Under the pieces are notes generated by a model, which saw only the letters and a program-made list of their open reading frames with translations, was not told the DNA's origin and did not search any database. Shown one piece after another: positions 48,315 to 56,751 of a DNA stretch of 64,000 nt. A program made the position numbers and the translations under genes. The stretch's first letter is position 1; the number at the start of each line of letters is the position of its first letter. The stretch spans positions 310,001 to 374,000 of the forward strand of contig NZ_CABPSK010000004.1 of NCBI RefSeq assembly GCF_902459645.1, written 5' to 3'. The DNA is from Pandoraea pneumonica. Lineage in GTDB: Bacteria > Pseudomonadota > Gammaproteobacteria > Burkholderiales > Burkholderiaceae.

Positions 48315-50062
48315 ACGGCGCCCGCGCGCCAACCGCGTACGAACATCTCGATGGCATAAAGGCGACGAATCGTCGTCATGGATTCGAGATGATGGTGTGC
48401 CATGCGGCCGATCGCACGGCGGCACGCGTCGCGGTCGATCCACCCGGACGCCGCGCAATAGCCATCGAGACAGACCTCCTCGACATGCGCCAGATTCGCG
48501 GCGGCGCCCGCCCCCACCATGCCCGTCAACACGCCCTTATCGCGCCGCCACACATTCGGCAGTCCACTCGCCAGATATGCGGCACGGCGCAACGGCAGCC
48601 GGTTATGAATGGCGTTGAACAGCCGATAGGTCGGCATCGCCAGTCCTGCCTCGACGACCGGTTGCGTGAGAAATGGGAACACCGTGCCCGCTGACGCCAG
48701 CGATGGCTGCACTTCCACGTCACGCAAGTTGCCGAGGATGCCCAGAATCTGTGCCCGCTTGCCGGGACGCATGCGTAACGCCCATCGAGATAGCCAGGCG
48801 GCCGCCAGCGGTTCCGTGCGCGGGGTATCGGCGATGCGGGCGGCTGTCGTCAGCAGCCCGGTCGAGAGCGCCGCATCGGGGTTCGCATGACGCTGACGAA
48901 GTTGCCCGAATGCGCCTTGCGCCACCGCCCACAACGGCAGCCGCTGCATGACGGCCAAGTCCCGCCATGCGCTGAACGCGCGCCGCCATTGCCCGTCGGC
49001 CAGTGCATCGACGAAGGCCCCGTTGGGCGGGGGAGCGAGAAAGATAGCGTCGCCGCCGTGTCCGTTCACGAGACGATGGCCATGGTAGTCACGCAATCGC
49101 TCACGCACGGCGTCGAGCTGCGCCAGCATGCACAGATGCAGCGCGGGGCGCGCAAGACGAGGAATCGCCGCCGCGGGCGAGAACGCGGTGCAATCGATAT
49201 CGAGCCGCTCGAAGGCCATGCTCACGTGTCGCGCGACGCCCCCGGCATGATGCGACTCATCGCTCGACGGCGACGTCGGGTCGCGATGATTGATCGCCGT
49301 GCAGGCATGCGCACGGCCCGACTCCGCGAGTGCCAGCGCCAGCGATGTCGACTCCACGCCGCCGGAGAGCTCCAGCACCGCAGGCCGGTCGCCGACGCTA
49401 CGCTCGACCGAGCGCCGTAACAGCCGCAGCACGCCCTCCCCTGACGCGACGTTCTGCGCTTCTTGATCCGGCATCCGCCACTCCGGCCACCACACTACGC
49501 GTGTTTGCGGTGCGCCGCGCTCAGGTATCCAGAGCGCGTGTCCCAGCGGCAGGCGCTCGACGTCGTAGAGCGCACATTGCACGCCGCCCAAATCGCCGTG
49601 CACGAGAAATGACTTCAACGCGAGGCTATCGAAGCTGGGATGTTCGTCCACGAGTGCCGCAGGGTCCGCCGCCAAATGCACGGCACCGTCCCGGCAGAAG
49701 CGGTAGTACGTCGGGCAATGTCCGCACGGGTCGCACAGCACGATCGTCGTACCGCGCCAACGATCGTGCACGATCACGCGGTAGTGCCCCCAGTAGCGCT
49801 GGACAAAGCGCTCGGGCGATTCAAGTGCCAGTCTCGCGACGTCCATCCCGGTGGACACTTCCCGCCCGTCTTCCTTGAGAAACAACGTGCCGCTGATGTA
49901 CCACGCCAGCAATTCACTCTGCCCGCTCGAATGACGGCGTGTGCTGTCGACGCCCGGGCGAATGCGAGCAACTGGCGCGCCGTCGAGACCGCGCATCACC
50001 ACCGCGTCGGGAAAAGGTTCGTGCCGCTCGGCGGGTCCCGGGCGTAGGCGGGCAAGTTTCAT
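48311..50062 (-). CDS. Lasso-peptide macrolactam synthetase (asparagine-synthase-like C protein)
   Basis: A 583-residue homologue of asparagine synthetase B. The N-terminal half resembles the Ntn-type glutaminase domain but lacks the catalytic Cys-2 (it begins MKLARLRPG), as expected for lasso C proteins. The ATP-pyrophosphatase loop is LELSGGVESTSLALAL (SGGVES at 233-238), followed by the VNGHGGDAIFL motif and C-terminal ATP-site residues (RDKGVLTGMVG). It would adenylate the side-chain carboxylate of the core and join it to the core's N-terminal amine. GGAG lies six bases before the ATG at 50062. Frames upstream of that ATG are open but not homologous. It starts 98 bp after the B protein gene. 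Confidence 0.93.
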   Translation of the reverse strand: MKLARLRPGPAERHEPFPDAVVMRGLDGAPVARIRPGVDSTRRHSSGQSELLAWYISGTLFLKEDGREVSTGMDVARLALESPERFVQRYWGHYRVIVHDRWRGTTIVLCDPCGHCPTYYRFCRDGAVHLAADPAALVDEHPSFDSLALKSFLVHGDLGGVQCALYDVERLPLGHALWIPERGAPQTRVVWWPEWRMPDQEAQNVASGEGVLRLLRRSVERSVGDRPAVLELSGGVESTSLALALAESGRAHACTAINHRDPTSPSSDESHHAGGVARHVSMAFERLDIDCTAFSPAAAIPRLARPALHLCMLAQLDAVRERLRDYHGHRLVNGHGGDAIFLAPPPNGAFVDALADGQWRRAFSAWRDLAVMQRLPLWAVAQGAFGQLRQRHANPDAALSTGLLTTAARIADTPRTEPLAAAWLSRWALRMRPGKRAQILGILGNLRDVEVQPSLASAGTVFPFLTQPVVEAGLAMPTYRLFNAIHNRLPLRRAAYLASGLPNVWRRDKGVLTGMVGAGAAANLAHVEEVCLDGYCAASGWIDRDACRRAIGRMAHHHLESMTTIRRLYAIEMFVRGWRAGAV

Positions 50063-50160
50063 GGCTGGCTCCGTACTTGGATGGGTGAAGATTCGGAGAA
50101 TCGATGCGCGCGCGGGGACGTCGTGCATCCATCGCGCGTCAGATGCGGCACTGCGACCGC

Positions 50161-50922
50161 TTAGGCCGGGGTCTCGTAGATCACGGCGAGTTGGTCGCGT
50201 CGGCGCAGGTCGTCGCCGATCACACGCGAATCGCTCTCGGTCCACGCGTGCGCATAGAACGGCTGACGCTGCACTCCGATTACCAGCCGGAGTCGCAGGC
50301 CGTCGCGCGCGCACCATGCGGCCAGCGCGGCATACCACGGCAGACACGGCGAACATTGCGGATATACGAGCGCGGCGCGGTGCATCGCCGCCACATAGGG
50401 CGAATAGTCTTGTGGCGTGCCGTACTGCGTTCGGTGATCGGCTTGCGCGCGCGTCACCATATCGACGACACCGTGCATTCGCGCGCGCCGGGTCACGCGC
50501 TGGGCCTGCCAGAGCCAGTAGCCTGCGCGCACGACATCGCGAACCCGCGGCACACGCGCCACATCGGCGGGCATCGCCAGCCAAGCATCGAACCCGCCGC
50601 GCGGTGCCAAATCGCGCGCCGCAATGCGAGTATCTGGTGTGGTGCGTGCCATCGGCGCCAAAATGCCCTGCGCCTCGAACATCGCCTGCGTGGCGAGCAG
50701 ATCGTCGGCCGTGATGCCGACGTCATGCGGCCAGCCGATCAGTTGGCGCAACGCCTGCGAATGGTGATAGGAGAGATTGAAATAGCGGTCGTGCGAGAGG
50801 TTGAGCGCCACTACGTGCCGGTCGATACCTGCGATGTGGACGTCGGGTGCCAGATGGCGGAAAACCGGCGCGTCCGCACACGCGCCGGAGCCGATCAGTG
50901 TCGGGTCGGACACCTCAGGCAT
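50161..50922 (-). CDS. Lasso-peptide B protein: RRE fused to transglutaminase-like leader peptidase
   Basis: A 253-residue two-part protein. Residues about 15-90 resemble the PqqD-like RiPP recognition element that binds the leader ([24 protein letters not shown]). The C-terminal half has the cysteine-protease pattern of lasso B2 proteins: [14 protein letters not shown] with the likely nucleophile C193 (C190 nearby), a [10 protein letters not shown] strand, and the histidine in AHAWTE at H225. It would cut the leader from the precursor. Proteobacterial lasso clusters usually carry the two parts fused, as here. GGGGAG precedes the ATG at 50922, and the start overlaps the precursor's last codons by eight bases. 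Confidence 0.92.
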   Translation of the reverse strand: MPEVSDPTLIGSGACADAPVFRHLAPDVHIAGIDRHVVALNLSHDRYFNLSYHHSQALRQLIGWPHDVGITADDLLATQAMFEAQGILAPMARTTPDTRIAARDLAPRGGFDAWLAMPADVARVPRVRDVVRAGYWLWQAQRVTRRARMHGVVDMVTRAQADHRTQYGTPQDYSPYVAAMHRAALVYPQCSPCLPWYAALAAWCARDGLRLRLVIGVQRQPFYAHAWTESDSRVIGDDLRRRDQLAVIYETPA

Positions 50923-51097
50923 TGCTCCCCGTGACGGGTGGCAACGTGGGAATACAAAGCGGCTTGAAGCACAGCGGCAACAGCGTGATGCCCTCCGCGT
51001 CGTTGCCGAGTACGCCGCGCGTCGCATGCGTGGCATCCACCGAGGCGAGCAATTCGAGTTCGGTCACTTCTTTCGCCGTTGTCATGGCCTTATTCAT
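50915..51097 (-). CDS. Lasso-peptide precursor with a long, two-cysteine core
   Basis: A 60-residue precursor. Leader residues 1-27 are acidic-helical ([19 protein letters not shown]) and end with Thr at -2, the residue required by lasso maturation. The core is residues 28-60 (33 residues). It starts with Gly-28, and Glu-35 at core position 8 is the likely partner for an eight-residue macrolactam. Cysteines at core positions 16 and 21 (segment PLCFKPLC) could form a disulfide in the tail. The tail after the ring is 25 residues, exceptionally long. Length, cysteines and ring all fit pandonodin of Pandoraea norimbergensis as I recall it; an exact match needs checking. AAGGGG precedes the ATG. 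The stop overlaps the B protein start. Confidence 0.93.
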   Translation of the reverse strand: MNKAMTTAKEVTELELLASVDATHATRGVLGNDAEGITLLPLCFKPLCIPTLPPVTGSNA

Positions 51098-51121
51098 TTA
51101 GCACCCCTTATTGAATGAATA

Positions 51122-51137
51122 CGGACGACATCGTCCG
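51122..51137 (-). promoter_or_regulatory. Inverted repeat in the lasso precursor leader
   Basis: CGGACGA-CA-TCGTCCG is a perfect 7-bp inverted repeat, 25 bp upstream of the precursor ATG. A possible minus-strand -10 (TATGAT) lies just upstream at about plus-strand 51147-51152, with only a weak -35. The repeat could be an operator near the start site or a hairpin in the 5' end of the mRNA. Confidence 0.4.
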
Positions 51138-51237
51138 CGTCTTCATCATAGGAAACGGGTAGCTGTGCATTGATGGGAATTTTCCGAACGGATGAGACGC
51201 GGCGGCGACGTCTTTTCGGTTTTCGGAGGTGGAAAGC

Positions 51238-51271
51238 AAAACGCCCGTGAAGGCTTCCTCACGGGCGTTTT
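51238..51271 (-). terminator. Intrinsic terminator after mltD
   Basis: A perfect 13-bp stem (51238-51250 with 51259-51271) encloses an 8-base loop. The arms are AT-rich at the base, giving a T-rich run on the minus strand. It lies 50 bp after the mltD stop and separates mltD from the lasso operon. Confidence 0.85.
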
Positions 51272-51321
51272 GTTTGTGCGAGCGGCGCGATGGCCGCTCG
51301 TGATACTGGCTAACTGACAGC

Positions 51322-53001
51322 TTAGCGCTGTGCCGTCTTCGTCACCTTGGTCGGGGCCTTGGCGGCAGGCTTCGCTGCGGTCTTGGCGACCGTCTTCGCG
51401 GGGGCCTTGCTCGCCGACTTGGCCGGTGCCGCCTTCGTGTTCGACGCGACCGTCTTGGCCGACTTGGCGGCCGGGCGTTGGGCGACCACGCGAATCATCT
51501 TGCCGTTCTTGCCCTTCACCAGACGCGTGCGCGGTGCATCGTCGTCATCCTTGCTGGCTGCGGCCGGGGCTGCCGACGCGGCGAGCACGCGCGACGCATC
51601 CTTCACCGGCACGTGCAACACCAGCAGTTGGCCGCTGGTCAGCGTATCGCGGCGCAGGTGGTTCCAGCCCTTGATCTGCGCGACGGACACGCCGCTGCGC
51701 GATGCCACCGCGGCAAGCGTGTCGTGCTTGCGGGCACGCACCATCACCTTGCGGGTATCGGGCAGATCCGGCTCCAGCGCCAACACGGCGTTGGTGGCGA
51801 CCGATGCGCTGATGTCTTCATCGATATCGTCCGAGCGCGGCACCAACAACGTGGAACCGGCCTTCAGGCGCATGCGCGGCGCAATGTTGTTCACCGAGCG
51901 GATCACGGCAGCGTCGACACCCAGCTTGCGTGCCACGTCTTCCGGGCGCTCACGCGACGCCGAGGTGTAGGTCGTCCAGCTCGAGAGCGGCTTGTCGTAA
52001 CCCTTCAGACGCTTCTGGAACACTTCGGCGCTGTCGAACGGCAGCAGAATCTGCGGCTGTGCGGCACCGAGAATGACCGGCTTGCGGAACGACGGGTTGA
52101 GCGCACGGAATTCGTCGAGCGGCAGGTCGGCCAGCTTGGCCGCGAGCGCCACGTCGATATCGCGCTTGGTGGTCACGCTCACGAAGTACGGGTGATTCGG
52201 AATCTCGGGCAGCTTCACGCTGTAGAGATCCGGGTGCGCAATGATGTTCTTGATGGCTTGCAACTTCGGCACGTAGTAACGCGTCTCGGTCGGCATGCGC
52301 AGGCTCAGATAATCGGTCGGCAGCCCTTGCGCCTGATTACGGTCGATAGCGCGCTGCACATTGCCTTCGCCCCAGTTGTAAGCGGCGAGTGCCAAGTGCC
52401 AGTCACCGAACATCGCATAAAGCTTCGACAGATAGTCCAGTGCCGCCGTGGTGGAGGCGAGCACATCGCGGCGCTCGTCCTGGAACATGTTCTGCTTGAG
52501 GTTGTACGTCTTGCCCGTGCTCGGAATGAACTGCCACATGCCCGCGGCCTTGGCCGTCGAGAGCGCTTGCGGGTTGTAAGCACTTTCCACGAACGGCAGC
52601 AGCGCGAGTTCCGTCGGCATATGACGGCGCTCGAGTTCTTCAACGATATGGAACAGATACTTGTTCGAACGCTCGATCATGCGCTCGACGTATTCGGGGC
52701 GCTGCGCATACCACTGCGTGCGGTCCTGCGCGAGATCGGTATCGAGATCGGGGATGGCGAAGCCGTGGCGGATGCGGGCCCAGAGGTCGGCATCGTCGCT
52801 GCCGTAGGCCAGATCGTTGATCGAGTCGTTATCGAGGTCGATCGTCTGATCGCTCGACACACGTTGCTTGCCCTTGGCATTCGATGCGAGCGGCGACTTA
52901 CTCTGCGCTTGGGGCGTGGAATTCGATGCACCTGTAGGTGGCGCTGTACTGGCACAAGCCGCCAGAAGCAGCGTCAGAAGCAAGCTAACGATAAGTCGCA
53001 T
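51322..53001 (-). CDS. mltD: Membrane-bound lytic murein transglycosylase D
   Basis: A 559-residue lipoprotein. The signal peptide ends in the lipobox LLAAC with the modified Cys-16. The SLT/GH23 domain follows at about residues 125-260, with the catalytic Glu in LLPFVESAYNPQALS (near residue 139) and the MWQFIPSTGKTYNL and AAYNWGEGNV motifs. Two LysM modules come next (about 345-392 and 415-465), which bind glycan. It cleaves peptidoglycan to 1,6-anhydro products in the periplasm. The last 50 or so residues are a Lys/Ala/Pro-rich tail (KSASKAPAKTVAKTAAKPAAK), unusual for an MltD. It is transcribed alone between two hairpin-bounded gaps. Confidence 0.94.
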   Translation of the reverse strand: MRLIVSLLLTLLLAACASTAPPTGASNSTPQAQSKSPLASNAKGKQRVSSDQTIDLDNDSINDLAYGSDDADLWARIRHGFAIPDLDTDLAQDRTQWYAQRPEYVERMIERSNKYLFHIVEELERRHMPTELALLPFVESAYNPQALSTAKAAGMWQFIPSTGKTYNLKQNMFQDERRDVLASTTAALDYLSKLYAMFGDWHLALAAYNWGEGNVQRAIDRNQAQGLPTDYLSLRMPTETRYYVPKLQAIKNIIAHPDLYSVKLPEIPNHPYFVSVTTKRDIDVALAAKLADLPLDEFRALNPSFRKPVILGAAQPQILLPFDSAEVFQKRLKGYDKPLSSWTTYTSASRERPEDVARKLGVDAAVIRSVNNIAPRMRLKAGSTLLVPRSDDIDEDISASVATNAVLALEPDLPDTRKVMVRARKHDTLAAVASRSGVSVAQIKGWNHLRRDTLTSGQLLVLHVPVKDASRVLAASAAPAAASKDDDDAPRTRLVKGKNGKMIRVVAQRPAAKSAKTVASNTKAAPAKSASKAPAKTVAKTAAKPAAKAPTKVTKTAQR

Positions 53002-53352
53002 TGATCGGGCTCGAATAGGGTGACATCTTCATGAAATTGGCAAGGATGTTAAGGAAACCCTTCGGATGCGTCAACCTTTATGCCTAAATTTTTTGCAAAT
53101 TTACGCCCAAAATGCCCGAAAAATCAGGGTTATTCCTTAGATCGAACCTCCGATTTGTGAACGCTTCGCCACATGCGCTCCCCGCATTTTGCGCATATAC
53201 GATGCCATCGATATGACACCGAAACATCATCGATGAGGCGATCAGACAAGGAGGAGCAGGCACGCGAGCAAGTGTCAACGCTCGGTTTAGAACAGAAGCC
53301 ATGACACGTCAGGCTGTTGACAGCCTGACGTTCTCACGACTAGTACGCACGA
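53002..53352. other. Intergenic region between mltD and gloB
   Basis: This 351-bp stretch has no supported gene. The half near mltD is AT-rich (53040-53160) and should contain the mltD promoter on the minus strand; no consensus pair stands out. The half near gloB contains the inverted repeat at 53306-53331. Confidence 0.45.
53306..53331 (-). terminator. Hairpin after gloB, possible terminator
   Basis: A perfect 12-bp inverted repeat (ACGTCAGGCTGT at 53306-53317 with ACAGCCTGACGT at 53320-53331) has a 2-base spacer, 22 bp after the gloB stop. It has no T-run, so it may be a Rho-assisted or stabilising hairpin rather than a simple intrinsic terminator. Confidence 0.5.
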
Positions 53353-54180
53353 TTAGCGGAAGGTATCTTTCCAGCCGCGCACGGTGGCGAAGACGGCTTC
53401 GCGCGAAAGCGAAGTGCTGCCGGCGTGGATTTCGGCCGCGGCCACCACGGCGGGGGCATCGCTGCGCAGGAAGGGGTTGGTGGCTCGCTCTTGCGCGAGC
53501 GTGGTCGGCAGCGTGGGTCGCCCGGCCGCACGCAGTGCCGAGGCTTCGTTGTGCCACGCGGCGAGCGCTTTGTTATCGGGGTCGACGGCCAGCGCGAAGC
53601 GAATATTCGATAGCGTATATTCGTGCGCGCAGTGCACGAGCGTTGCTGGCGGCAATGCCACGAGCTTGTCGAGCGACGCGAGCATTTGGGCTGGGGTGCC
53701 TTCGAAGAGGCGTCCGCAACCACACGAGAACAAGGTGTCGCCGCAGAACAGCCGAGGCGCGTCTGCCGGGCCTGCGCCCAGAAAGTACGCGATGTGCCCC
53801 AAGGTATGGCCGGGCACGTCGATCACTTCGAGCGTCATGGCCGGGGCATCGATATGGAACGTGTCGCCGCCGTTGTGCGGGTGATCGACGCAGGCAATCG
53901 GCTCGTGCGCCGGGCCATGCACGGGCACGTCGAAGCGTTCGAGCAATGTATCGACGCCGCCCACATGATCGGCATGCTTGTGCGTGATGAGAATGGCGCG
54001 CAGCGTCAGTTTGTGCGCATCGAGATAGGCGAGCACCGGCGCGGCGTCGCCCGGATCGACCACGACGGCATCTTTGCCGTTGTCGACGACCCAGAGATAA
54101 TTATCTTGGAACGCGGGAACCGGAAAGACGGTCAGTGTACCGGTCGACTGCCCGGTCACCGCATCTGCGTGCGCATCCAT
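53353..54180 (-). CDS. gloB: Hydroxyacylglutathione hydrolase (glyoxalase II)
   Basis: A 275-residue metallo-beta-lactamase-fold enzyme that hydrolyses S-D-lactoylglutathione to lactate and glutathione. The metal site motif THKHADHVGGVD is near residue 60, with the further ligands VPGHTLGHIAYF and CGDTLF. The C-terminal glutathione-binding part (CAHEYTLSNIRFALAVDPDN, RKD-like ERATNPFLRSD) is present. The family usually starts right at LTVFPVPAFQDNYLW, so the first 15 or so residues (MDAHADAVTGQSTGT) may be untranslated; a GTG at codon 8 is an alternative start. With the ATG at 54180, only 14 bp separate it from the divergent methyltransferase. Confidence 0.94.
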   Translation of the reverse strand: MDAHADAVTGQSTGTLTVFPVPAFQDNYLWVVDNGKDAVVVDPGDAAPVLAYLDAHKLTLRAILITHKHADHVGGVDTLLERFDVPVHGPAHEPIACVDHPHNGGDTFHIDAPAMTLEVIDVPGHTLGHIAYFLGAGPADAPRLFCGDTLFSCGCGRLFEGTPAQMLASLDKLVALPPATLVHCAHEYTLSNIRFALAVDPDNKALAAWHNEASALRAAGRPTLPTTLAQERATNPFLRSDAPAVVAAAEIHAGSTSLSREAVFATVRGWKDTFR

Positions 54181-54194
54181 ATATACTCGCCACC

Positions 54195-55079
54195 ATGTCA
54201 GAACGTCCGATTATAGACTGGCCCGTTTGGCTCGTCTCACCGCCAGGCCGCTACGCGCTCGCATGGGAACAGGCCCTCTTCGATCAATGGGTCGGGGATC
54301 TGTTCGGCTATCACGCGCTGCAACTTGGCCGCCCCGAGCTCGATACGCTGCGCGAGAACCGCATGCCCTACCGGGGCCTCGTCCTCACCGCGCCGCGCGG
54401 CGCGGAAGCCCCGCCACTCATGACCAAGGCGGCCAGCGACACCACCGATACCACTATCCTCACCGGCAACGGCTCGTGCGAGAGCGCGTCGCCCGTCATG
54501 CCCGAGATGGTCACGCGCGACATCCTTGTCAGCCGCTTCGACGAGTTGCCCATTGCGACGGCGAGTACCGATCTCGTCGTGTTGCCGCATGTGCTTGAAT
54601 TTGCTGAAAACCCGCACGACATTTTGCGTGAAGTCGAGCGCATTCTCGTGCCCGAGGGGCAAGTGATCATCACCGGTTTCAACAATTTGAGTCTGTGGGG
54701 CGCGCGCGAAGAATTGGGCAAGTTGGCCGGTGCGCCGTTCCTGCCGCCCGGGGCCGATCTCATTGCCTTCACCCGACTTAAAGACTGGCTCAAGCTGCTG
54801 TCGTTCGACATCGACCGCGGCCGTTTCGGTTGCTACCGCCCGCCGCTGCGAGGCGAGCACTGGTTGCAACGATTCGACTTCATGGAGCCGGCCGGCGACC
54901 GCTGGTGGCCGATCTTCGGAGCGCTTTACGCGGTGCGTGCGGTCAAGCGCGTGCGCGGCATGCGCTTGGTCGGCAAAGTACGCAAGCGTATACTCGGCCT
55001 CCAGCCGGCTGCGGCGCCGGTGGCCACGCCCAATACGACGCATCGCAAGATTGCCGAAGTGGCCGACCTGCCTGATTGA
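54195..55079 (+). CDS. Class I SAM-dependent methyltransferase-like protein
   Basis: A 294-residue protein of the Methyltransf_11-like group that sits between gloB and rnhA in many proteobacteria. The C-terminal half of the fold is clear: LPIATASTDLVVLPHVLEFAENPHDILREVERILVPEGQVIITGFNNLSLWG. The usual glycine-rich SAM motif I is not visible before it, so activity is uncertain. It ends with a basic C-terminal region (RAVKRVRGMRLVGKVRKRILGL). I take the ATG at 54195, matching the family start; 20 codons upstream overlap gloB. No clear ribosome binding site is present. rnhA begins 11 bp after the stop. Confidence 0.85.
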   Translation: MSERPIIDWPVWLVSPPGRYALAWEQALFDQWVGDLFGYHALQLGRPELDTLRENRMPYRGLVLTAPRGAEAPPLMTKAASDTTDTTILTGNGSCESASPVMPEMVTRDILVSRFDELPIATASTDLVVLPHVLEFAENPHDILREVERILVPEGQVIITGFNNLSLWGAREELGKLAGAPFLPPGADLIAFTRLKDWLKLLSFDIDRGRFGCYRPPLRGEHWLQRFDFMEPAGDRWWPIFGALYAVRAVKRVRGMRLVGKVRKRILGLQPAAAPVATPNTTHRKIAEVADLPD

Positions 55080-55090
55080 TTGTTTGAGAG

Positions 55091-55537
55091 ATGACCTTGC
55101 CGCAAGTTGATATCTATACCGACGGTGCCTGCAAAGGCAATCCCGGCCCCGGTGGCTGGGGCGCCCTGCTCGTCGCGGGGCAACACCGCAAGGAAATGTT
55201 CGGCGGCGAAGCCAACACGACCAACAACCGGATGGAGCTGCTCGCGGTGATCCGCGCGCTCGAAGCGCTGAACAAGCCCTGCCACATCGTGCTTCATACC
55301 GATTCGCAGTATGTCCAAAAGGGCATCAGCGAGTGGATTCATGGGTGGAAGGCGCGCGGTTGGAAAACCGCCGCGAAAGAGCCTGTGAAGAACGCCGACC
55401 TTTGGCAGTTGCTCGATGCCGTCTCGCAGAAGCACGACATCGAGTGGCGCTGGGTGAAAGGCCACGCGGGCCACCCGGGCAACGAAGCCGCCGACCAGTT
55501 GGCCAATCGCGGCGTCGAGAGTCTGCGCGGGGCGTAA
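55091..55537 (+). CDS. rnhA: Ribonuclease HI
   Basis: A 148-residue enzyme that degrades the RNA of RNA-DNA hybrids. All family active-site segments are present: [17 protein letters not shown] with Asp-11, [10 protein letters not shown] with the catalytic Glu, [12 protein letters not shown] with Asp, and the final [15 protein letters not shown] with His and Asp. The basic handle region ([20 protein letters not shown]) is normal. It lies between the methyltransferase and dnaQ, all on plus and closely spaced. This is a common order in Burkholderiales. Confidence 0.97.
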   Translation: MTLPQVDIYTDGACKGNPGPGGWGALLVAGQHRKEMFGGEANTTNNRMELLAVIRALEALNKPCHIVLHTDSQYVQKGISEWIHGWKARGWKTAAKEPVKNADLWQLLDAVSQKHDIEWRWVKGHAGHPGNEAADQLANRGVESLRGA

Positions 55538-55614
55538 GCCCTGCCCTTCCTGCGTAGATTCTGGCTGAACACCCGCCCCGCGCAGTACGCCAATTCCGAA
55601 ACATACCGAACACC

Positions 55615-56352
55615 ATGCGACAACTTATTCTCGATACCGAAACCACTGGCCTGAACCCCAGGACGGGTGACCGCCTGCTGGAAATCGGTTGCGTGGAACT
55701 GGTCAATCGCCGCCTGACCGGCAACAACCTGCACTTCTATATCAACCCTGAGCGCGACAGCGATCCGGGCGCATTGGCGGTGCACGGCCTGACGACCGAA
55801 TTCCTCTCCGACAAGCCGAAGTTTGCCGACGTCGCCGAAGAGCTGCGCGAGTACTGCCGTGGTGCCGAGATCATCATTCACAACGCGGCGTTCGACTTGG
55901 GCTTTCTCGACATGGAATTCAGCCGCCTGGGCTGGCCGCCGTTCATGGAGCATTGCTCGAGCCTGATCGACACGCTGCTGCGCGCCCGCGAGATGTTCCC
56001 GGGCAAACGCAACTCGCTCGACGCGCTTTGCGAACGCCTTGGCGTGAACAACGCGCACCGTACGCTGCACGGCGCTTTGCTCGACGCGGAGTTGCTCGCC
56101 GACGTGTACCTGGCCATGACGCGCGGGCAGAAGAGTCTGGTGATCGACGCGGGTGACGACGACGAAGAAGGCGGTGCGCAACGCGAAAAAATTTCGCTGC
56201 GTCAGTTCGAATTGCCGGTCGTTCAGGCAGCGGCTGAAGAAGTCGCACTGCACGACGGCGTCCTCAGCGAGATCGACAAGGGGATGAAAGGCACGTGTGT
56301 GTGGCGCACCGAACCGGCGCCGCCGGAAGGCGAAGCGGCACCCGCTGCGTGA
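55615..56352 (+). CDS. dnaQ: DNA polymerase III epsilon subunit (3'-5' proofreading exonuclease)
   Basis: A 245-residue DEDDh exonuclease. Exo I is ILDTETTGLNP (Asp-7 and Glu-9), followed by LEIGCVELVNRRLTGNNLHFYINPERD; Exo II is IIHNAAFDLGFLDMEF; Exo III is HRTLHGALLDAELLADVYL. The C-terminal part after about residue 185, which should bind the alpha subunit, is present but acidic (DDDEEGGAQREK). It proofreads replication as part of the Pol III core. It is the third gene of the methyltransferase-rnhA-dnaQ series. A short TTGCGA/TCGCAA hairpin follows at 56364-56380. Confidence 0.96.
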   Translation: MRQLILDTETTGLNPRTGDRLLEIGCVELVNRRLTGNNLHFYINPERDSDPGALAVHGLTTEFLSDKPKFADVAEELREYCRGAEIIIHNAAFDLGFLDMEFSRLGWPPFMEHCSSLIDTLLRAREMFPGKRNSLDALCERLGVNNAHRTLHGALLDAELLADVYLAMTRGQKSLVIDAGDDDEEGGAQREKISLRQFELPVVQAAAEEVALHDGVLSEIDKGMKGTCVWRTEPAPPEGEAAPAA

Positions 56353-56387
56353 GCCGGTAATTTTTGCGATTTTTTCGCAAGAACCCC

Positions 56388-56416
56388 TTCCCAAGCGCAA
56401 CAAACGTCCCTATAAT
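56388..56416 (+). promoter_or_regulatory. Promoter candidate for the tRNA-Val transcript
   Basis: A perfect TATAAT at 56411-56416 has a weak -35 (TTCCCA, 56388-56393) at 17 bp. It is followed at 56431-56448 by CTTGCGA-GTCA-TCGCAAG, a perfect 7-bp hairpin. A second candidate pair, TTGCAG (56512-56517) and TAAAGT (56535-56540) at 17 bp, lies nearer the tRNA and may be the main one. Confidence 0.45.
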
Positions 56417-56607
56417 TGCTGTCTTTGCTGCTTGCGAGTCATCGCAAGAAACGGCGTGAAGTGATCGAGAGATATCGTCACGGCGGCAGCAAAAAAGATT
56501 AAAAAGAAAGGTTGCAGACTTCTACGAAAACAGTTAAAGTTCTGCTCCTGATTGCGAAACGAAAGCTTCAGCAATCAACACTAAGTCATTGATTTAGTTA
56601 ATGATTT

Positions 56608-56682
56608 GGGTGGTTAGCTCAGCGGTAGAGCACTGCCTTCACACGGCAGGGGTCACAGGTTCAATCCCTGTACCACCCACCA
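56608..56682 (+). tRNA. tRNA-Val (anticodon CAC)
   Basis: A 75-nt cloverleaf. The acceptor stem GGGTGGT pairs with ACCACCC, followed by discriminator A and an encoded CCA. The D arm is GCTC...GAGC. The anticodon stem CTGCC/GGCAG encloses loop TTCACAC, so the anticodon is CAC (reads GUG). The T arm ACAGG/CCTGT has loop TTCAATC. No mismatch is seen in any stem. It stands alone downstream of dnaQ. Confidence 0.96.
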
Positions 56683-56751
56683 GTATTTCAGGCTTTTCCG
56701 ACTCAGCGGTGAGTCAGTCCCCGAGACGGAAAAGCCCTCCTCCGAAATACT
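56682..56751 (+). terminator. Compound hairpin after tRNA-Val
   Basis: AGTATTTC at 56682-56689 pairs with GAAATACT at 56744-56751. GGCTTTTCCG at 56691-56700 pairs with CGGAAAAGCC at 56727-56736. Between them ACTCA/TGAGT forms a small inner hairpin. The structure begins at the last base of the tRNA and probably acts in termination or 3' processing. No long T-run follows. Confidence 0.55.
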
